NCBI RefSeq assembly: GCF_001638985.1
Contig: NW_017265188.1
Coordinates: 1 to 64,000, forward strand
Source: Phycomyces blakesleeanus NRRL 1555(-)
Taxonomy: Eukaryota > Mucoromycota > Mucoromycetes > Mucorales > Phycomycetaceae
DNA length: 64,000 bases
Direction of reading: 5' to 3'
A program made the translations under genes and the position numbers. Below, piece by piece: positions 58,226 through 64,000 of this stretch. The notes beneath the pieces are model-generated. The model was given only the letters and a program-made list of their open reading frames with translations, had not been told where the DNA came from and ran no database searches. The first letter of the stretch is position 1, and each line of letters opens with the position of its first letter.

Positions 58226-59150
58226 GTTTATTAACTAAGGTGTTCCGGTTGAAGGGAAAAAAAATATGTATGAAGAAAGAAAGAAAGAAAGTAAAAGCAA
58301 AAACAAGAGTAAAAGTAGAAAAAAGAAAAAAAGAAAAAAAGAGAGAAAGATACGAAAAAGTAAGCTTTGACAGTTGGATATGGGAGTGTCATGATAAAAC
58401 ATGTTGAAATCCAGATGATGTCACATGTTAATGTTTAAAGCTTAAAGACGATGGAGCAGTTATCCTTTACAAAGAGGGGGGGGGGCGTACTTTTTTCTTT
58501 GGACAAAGAAATGTTAGGGTAGTTGGCACATTATTAAAAGTTAACGATATATGTAATATGCATATATACATATATACATTTATAGGTGGCTTTCTCATCG
58601 AGACCTGTTGTTCAAAACTTCTATTATTAAAATCATAACAGATAGCAGGTGTGTATAGACTGTCTAATAGATCTTGAAACGATATGCTCTCCTTCATCAG
58701 ATATTAATATACTTAAAAAAGCTACAATTATATGATTGTACCAACGCGTGCTAGGCGGGGGAAGAGGGCATATCATGAGTTCCACTTCTTGAACATTTCA
58801 AGGGTGCTTTTGTTTGTAGATACAATGTTTGTGGTTTCTGAATCATATAATGTCCATAATAACAACTTTGGAAATATCAAAGAATACAAGTACAAAGACA
58901 AAGACAAGGTCTTGTTCATAGCCATAAACAAGTTTGTCCGCCGCCTGGATTTTATTTATCTATTTTATTCTTCGTTACTACCCTAGCACAATTCTTATCC
59001 ATCAAGTGGAACGACTCTACGGGTTCTTGGAATATCAAGTCTCACAACCAGCATTAAACTAAAGATATATTCTTCCTTTTTAAGGGTGATCGTTGTACAC
59101 ACTTATTCAAGCCCAAGAATCGGTCCGAGCTCAGCTATCACTGTAGTAAA
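58226..59150. other. Spacer upstream of the transporter gene
   Basis: Purine-rich leader (58260-58355), a G9 run (about 58477-58487), then AT-rich DNA. A minus-strand frame from an ATG at 58697 (MKESISFQDLLDSLYTPAIC) is mildly protein-like but has no follow-on exon. A + strand frame at 58732-58986 has no motif. Confidence 0.4.
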
Positions 59151-59251
59151 TGGCAGACATTACAACTCCGCGACCGTAGGAATTATACGGATTCGTATAA
59201 GATATACGGGACCGTATAATTCCTACGGTCGCGGAGTTGTAATATCTGCCA
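59151..59251. mobile_element. Long hairpin (foldback/MITE-like) element
   Basis: Inverted repeat with arms of about 40 bp (59151-59190 and 59212-59251), a single mismatch and a 21-nt loop. The arms contain ACTCCGCGACCGTAGG and its complement, so the stem is much GC-richer than the flanks. It has no coding capacity. Structure fits a foldback transposon or MITE; no clear target duplication was seen. Confidence 0.65.
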
Positions 59252-59448
59252 ATAGAATATTGGCTTTTAGTAAATTAAAAGTATTTACAGCGAATACTAT
59301 TTATTGGAGTTAAAATTACTTTTTATCTAATCCAATAAAATCGTTTAAAGTAGCAAAATTATACCTTTTTTAGATATCTCTATTCTTATAATTGGTTCAA
59401 CAAATACATGGTTTTATATTGGAATTTTATAGTTTTTATTGATCAAAA

Positions 59449-59871
59449 TAGAGAACCCGTTGGGATGTGATATTTTCAAAGACTGATAAAAAAGAATTAT
59501 TAGTGAAACCCAGTCAAAAAAAAGAAAAACTCGACCACAGTTGATGAAAACATAAGTACTGTGACAAACATAAGAGAGATACATCTTAATAAACTCGGCT
59601 TTCCAAGACTTATTCTCTTAAGTAGATATATAGAGAGGGCTCTTGACTATATTAGATTTATGTTCGAAGGTGGAGAAACAAGCTGAATTCTTAATAAAAA
59701 CTTGGTGATGAAATGGAGTGAAAAACTAGAAAACTCCCAATTTTTCACTCCATTTCATCACTAAATGGCCTCCCTCAGTAAAATTTTACATCTTTTCATT
59801 GGAATTTCAATCGACGCGTAAAGCAAGAGTGAGTGAAAATTTAGAATTTTCACTCGACAACGGGTTCTCTA
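59449..59871. mobile_element. TIR element with TA ends (Tc1/mariner-like MITE)
   Basis: The ends TA-GAGAACCCGTTG (59449-59462) and CAACGGGTTCTC-TA (59858-59871) are perfect inverted repeats of 12 bp flanked by TA, the target duplicated by Tc1/mariner transposons. The 423-bp body has no long frame, so the copy would be non-autonomous. Inside is a perfect 21-bp hairpin (59705-59725 with 59741-59761, GTGATGAAATGGAGTG arm) and a smaller GAGTGAAAATT inverted repeat near the right end. Confidence 0.7.
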
Positions 59872-60359
59872 ATAATACAAGTTGAATATAAAGAAGTATG
59901 GAAAGAAGAAGTGCTATTTTTTTAGGATATTTAGTAACAGTTTAAGCTATAAATTTACTAAATAATATACATATATCTATTTCTATGTAATACTTTTTAC
60001 ATTTTTTATATAAAAAAAGGCTATTCTCTAAGTACTATGGTATTGATGAAGATATTTATATTGCTTAATTAATTCTTTTTATCAAAGAGTATAAACCTGT
60101 TTTATGTTAACATTGTCATGTCTGATTCCTACTTTTGAAAAACAAGAAGACAGATTCCCTGCGATTCTCTAAATCTACCGAGATTTCTAATGAGCATGTG
60201 AGCAATCTTGACAACCAAATTGTACTTGATGCATATATTTTTCTGTCAATTCTTCACAAGTTACTTTCTTTTGTCAACTTTACTGATTCGTATTTTATTA
60301 ATACTAGCCTTGATAGCTATTAATTATGTTTCTTTTAAAGACATTTAATAATTCTAGAC
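59872..60359. other. Spacer between TIR element and decayed transposon copy 2
   Basis: AT-rich. A frame at 60135-60323 (+) has no motif; it might be part of the decayed element that follows but I cannot show this. Confidence 0.4.
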
Positions 60360-60920
60360 CTTGTGAAAAAAATAGAAACAAGTCCTTTTAGATGTACCAA
60401 TCTAAATTGTTTGGAGAACATGGACGGGTCAGAGGTTATGCATCTTTGGTGGAATCAGGATGTTGCTGCTGTCCTGAACTTCCGACATATACTTAACAAT
60501 CTGAGATATGATGGGACTATACCTGTAAGGTTCACCCGCGTCATTCGGATCGGACGTATCAGAAGACAAGCAGAAGAAGATCTCCAGGAGGGTCGTCGTT
60601 TGAGACAAAGACTGACTAGAATTCAAAGAAGATAGAAAATTTTGTCTTGGTTACCGCCTAGGACCCACCCAAGCTACCGCTGATAAGCCATTAGATTCAA
60701 ATAACTTGGTATTTAGTTTTGTAATGGGTTGAAAAAGCTAAGAAAAAGATGTTTTGCTTTGACTGCAAAAAACATGGTGGGGTAAAAAAAAAAGTAGAAT
60801 ATAAAAGAGAGCGAGAGAGAAATTGGTGCTTAATTAAAACTCAAGTACAAGACACTTTAAACCCCGGAAAACTTGCAGCAATTCGCTAAAATCGCCTATT
60901 TTTTTCTGTAGGGTATGTTA
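60360..60920 (+). mobile_element. Decayed transposon 3' end, copy 2 (possible Fanzor/TnpB-like remnant)
   Basis: A + strand frame (60363-60635) reads RCTNLNC, then HLWWNQDVAAVLNFRHILNN, then PVRFTRVIR and a basic Arg/Gln-rich end. The C-x4-C pair followed by W-N-Q/R-D-V-x-A-x-L-N is reminiscent of the zinc ribbon and last RuvC motif (W-N-R-D-V-N-A-A-x-N) at the end of TnpB and eukaryotic Fanzor proteins; Asp would be the catalytic residue. The ribbon is incomplete and there is no start or upstream body, so this is a fragment. The downstream tail (to about 60920) matches copy 1 at 12.06-12.6 kb. The family assignment is tentative. Confidence 0.5.
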
Positions 60921-62843
60921 TTGAATGTTTTGCCATCAAATCGGATCATTTCAAGCTATTGGTACCTGCACTCTCCAATCCTGATTGGGAGATATAGCAA
61001 AAGCTTGGCTTGCTATGCAGGAAATACCAGTCATCAACAAGTTCTTATTTTACTCTTTTGAGAATATGGAGCCTATACAGCCATTATATATGTGCATCAA
61101 AACCCGCAGCTTACCAGTATTTATACCATCGCTTCCTCAAAAACAAACATTCTGATTAAATATTGTATAGCAAGATTTCTTTCAAATACCTGTGAATTGA
61201 TTTATATATCTTACGACCTTTTTTTTATTGTTTTACCGTAACACTGTATTCATAAAAAGCTTTGAATTAATAAAAGTATGTATATCTCATATACTAACAA
61301 GTGCTGCGAGGCTATCTCTATAACCAGTCATTTATCTATTTGTGATGTGATTTTGTATATGGCGAGAGTGATTAAACAATATGATTATTAAGGAAGTGTC
61401 AGTGATTATGCCAAATGTTTATTATTATTATTATTATTCTTTGATTTTAAACATTGAATATATGCATTCTAATAAGCAAGCTATTTTTGTGCTCTATTTA
61501 ATAAAAGGTATAGTTTGTACATATACATATATATATATATATATATAAGCGTGTAACTAAAATACATGCACATATGATCTTTGTTTACACGACAGACAAA
61601 ATCATAATAAGGATGTGCAGCATGGTATAACACTCTGTCCAAATAGTACCCCACCCCTTGCTTTCCTTCCAAAACCCTGGGCGATAAGAATAAACTGATC
61701 ACATATTATTTTCCTGTATAATAAAGCAGGCAAAGAGAATATATACATATATGTTAACTTTCATTGAATAAAAGTAATTTGAAAGTTTGTGCTGTTAAAG
61801 GTATATATGTTTTTTAAGTATCGGGTATTTTGCCAATACGATCCACCCTTGTATGCAATAAACCATACAATCACTAATGTTCATTGGTTTGAAAAAAAAA
61901 AAGAAAGATGCTCATAATTACCAGAGTTATCACATAAACATAATAAATAAATTCTTTATGGTTTATGAAAGGATTTGTGATATCCAATAACCATTAGTAC
62001 TTGAATGAATATCTACTATATATCTGTATTAAATAAACTTACTCTTCTAATAGCAATAATACTTTTACTCCAAATATAAAATACCTTTATTGTATTTTGT
62101 TTATTTTGGGATTCTCGTAACATTGGAAGAGGTAGACTGTGTGTCTATACGCATCTATATTATGGGAAACATATCCTTATCCTTATCCTTATAAATAGCT
62201 TTTATGGGATAGACAATAGATAATTATAGCAGAAAGCAACAACAAATTAAATACCCAAATTGGATTGTCGTGTTCTCAAGTTAGTCTTGCGCAGCAGCAC
62301 TTATCATTGAATACGCCCTGTGTACATATTAAATACAACTGAATTTATTTTCTTATTAAAAATAAAAAATAAGGATAGTCAAATGCTAATATGATATTAT
62401 ACAACTTCTGTAAGTTCACCTTTTTTTTTACAAAAATAAATGATTAAAACCTCTCACTCAAAAGGTATTAATATTTCACTATGAGTATATTTTTGCAAAA
62501 GGAACATTCTATTTATACCTCTTGAATTAGAAACAGAAAATAAAGATGGGTCGCATTGGTTCATATCAAAGTAAAAAGCCTTTCTCATTTCTTTAAAGTA
62601 ATCTGTTGGTGTAAAAATAGACAAGAAAACTTGGGCTTGGGGTCATTTAATTACACCATTGACATATAAAGAATGTCCGTGTAGTTACACGCCCAATTCA
62701 CAAGTTCGTTAACTTTGAGCCCCAGAGGCTTAGATCTACACAATTTTAATAGTACAAAGCGTAATTCCTTGATATTTACTGGATCGACCAAGTTCTTCTT
62801 TTATTTTCCCATTCATTTTTTTTTGGTGGTCATCTCTTCCCTA
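60921..62843. other. Spacer upstream of the F-box gene
   Basis: About 1.9 kb, AT-rich, no supported gene. Contains an ATT run (about 61420-61438), a TA run (about 61525-61548) and a TCCTTA repeat (about 62171-62190). Confidence 0.55.
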
Positions 62844-64000
62844 ATGTTAACTACAGAACTGCCATTCGAGATCTTGACAGTCATTGCAAAATCACTTCAG
62901 CAGAATGACAAAATTATTTGTTCTACAGTTTGCCGGACATGGAAGACTCCGTTTCAAGGCTCGCTCTGGGATACGTTAACCATCGACAGCGAAGAGAAGT
63001 TAAATCAAATATGCGACCTATCAACTACTCGGCCAACAATATATCAACTAAACGGAAACAAAGTTCAAAGATTGGTTTTCAAAGCAAAAGTCCAGACGAC
63101 CGAGATACAGTTCCACATTTTACAGCGATTATTTAAACAGCTAAAAGAAATCTCTATTCCGCATAATACTATGCGTGAGGATAGTCTTGGAAGTATTCCT
63201 GACTGGAAGCTCTGGGCAGCATTGACTACAATGCTAATATATATCAAAAGACTGAATGACGACGATCAGAAAGAGCAGTTGTTTAAGATATTAGCGTGCC
63301 TGCCTTGCTTAAAACATCTAACAATCCAAGACAGCATTTATTACACGTTACCTCCAGAGCCACGAGATACCTGGGAAAATTTGGAAAGGCTTCATGAAAC
63401 CTTGCCACGGCTGGAATATTTTCACACCGACCTATTGTTTGGTTCCATACCAGTATCTGAAATATTAAAGATGAAGAACATAAAGCCAGCGAATACCACA
63501 ACCGTAGTCAAGCTTCTCAACCTCAACATGGATATTGGCTGGATTATTTATTTCTCTCTCAAATATCCAAACATACGCACACTTAAAACCAGAAAACCAT
63601 TCAAGGACACTGTACTTCATGAAGAACAGATACCCGATGCAGAAACTTCTACAATGATTTCAAGTCTATCATCAAATTTCCCTCATTTGAAAAGCATGGT
63701 CGTAACCCAGAAAGTACCGATGGGATTAGATTATGATTTCTTTTGGGAGACATTACAGACACAGGTCAAAGAACTCCAATATTTGGAATATAGTTTAGAG
63801 ATATCAAAAAGAGCGGGGTTGGAGACACAGAATAGCGGGCCACACTTAATCCACTTTTGCTCGCCAACAATCCAAAACTTTTTTATTCAGCTGGTCGCAT
63901 ATTATTTCGATTCTCCCAAGGTTTTCCTGAAATTTGGTGCATGTCCTCGCTTGGTAACTCTGAAAATAGTCCATTCAGGCAGTAATCTTGAACTTGATAC
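62844..64000 (+). CDS. F-box/leucine-rich-repeat-like protein, 5' part (cut by right edge)
   Basis: Open from the ATG at 62844 to the window end with no stop and no need for an intron: 385 complete codons. It begins MLTTELPFEILTVIAKSLQQ followed by DKIICSTVCRTWKTPF and LWDTLTI; LP-x-E-I/L, the C-x-x-V-C-R-x-W core and the trailing LW mark an F-box of about 45 residues, which binds Skp1 in SCF ubiquitin ligases. The rest has repeating leucine-rich segments (KVQRLVFKAKV, LACLPCLKHLTIQ, NLERLHETLPRLEYFH, SNFPHLKSMVV) that probably form irregular LRRs for substrate binding. Such F-box/LRR genes are numerous in Mucoromycota. The substrate is unknown and the C-terminus lies beyond the window. Confidence 0.85.
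   Translation, partial: MLTTELPFEILTVIAKSLQQNDKIICSTVCRTWKTPFQGSLWDTLTIDSEEKLNQICDLSTTRPTIYQLNGNKVQRLVFKAKVQTTEIQFHILQRLFKQLKEISIPHNTMREDSLGSIPDWKLWAALTTMLIYIKRLNDDDQKEQLFKILACLPCLKHLTIQDSIYYTLPPEPRDTWENLERLHETLPRLEYFHTDLLFGSIPVSEILKMKNIKPANTTTVVKLLNLNMDIGWIIYFSLKYPNIRTLKTRKPFKDTVLHEEQIPDAETSTMISSLSSNFPHLKSMVVTQKVPMGLDYDFFWETLQTQVKELQYLEYSLEISKRAGLETQNSGPHLIHFCSPTIQNFFIQLVAYYFDSPKVFLKFGACPRLVTLKIVHSGSNLELD

Noticed and set aside
60429..60626. Minus-strand frame in the decayed transposon copy 2 and its match at 12071-12295
   Set aside because: Both are antisense to the more meaningful + strand frame; their similarity reflects the shared repeat, not a protein on that strand.
62918..63501. Small frames on both strands at the right edge
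   Set aside because: They overlap the continuous F-box reading frame that runs off the window.

Overview
This window is nuclear DNA of an AT-rich, intron-containing fungus. GT-AG introns of roughly 50-240 nt interrupt most genes, coding stretches are separated by long A/T-rich, microsatellite-rich spacers, and several proteins (a very large Sel1-repeat protein, two-finger C2H2 proteins with C-terminal fingers, a Plavaka/Tnp2-like transposase) fit an early-diverging fungus. I infer Mucoromycota, probably Mucorales; that placement rests on gene style, not on a database search. I rebuilt exon structures by hand from splice signals, reading-frame phase and family motifs.

Layout. 1-508 (-): 5' part of GPI2/PIG-C, a GPI-anchor synthesis subunit, cut by the left edge. 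2606-3767 (+): secreted/single-pass Ser/Thr-rich membrane protein. 3768-15551: nearly gene-free 11.8 kb with palindromic MITE-like repeats near 10.4-10.9 kb and a decayed transposon end near 12.0-12.6 kb. 15552-27270: four related genes encoding proteins with two C-terminal C2H2 zinc fingers (one +, three -). 29209-34696 (-): six-exon, about 1644-residue Sel1-repeat protein with an N-myristoylation-type N-terminus. 37604-39490 (-): eight-exon STK16/Env7-type kinase. 40423-43326 (-): about 14-exon gamma-glutamyltransferase with a 10-nt microexon and one junction that does not keep frame. 46029-49464 (-): Plavaka/Tnp2-like transposase, frame-shifted. 51045-58225 (-): a run of same-strand genes: ribosomal protein uL11 (RPL12), NOP56, a TPX2-like protein and an EamA/DMT transporter. 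58226-62843: no firm gene, but a long hairpin, a TIR element with TA ends and a second copy of the decayed transposon end. 62844-64000 (+): F-box protein running off the right edge.

Functionally it is a mosaic: GPI anchoring and cell surface, vacuolar/Golgi kinase signalling, glutathione turnover, ribosome and snoRNP biogenesis, spindle assembly, membrane transport and ubiquitin targeting. There is no metabolic cluster. The most unusual traits are the local family of two-finger C2H2 genes with conserved TATA-to-ATG spacing, the frequency of tiny exons (start-codon-only, 9, 10, 16/19 and 26 nt), and the nested remains of several transposon families. No tRNA, rRNA or CRISPR array was seen.
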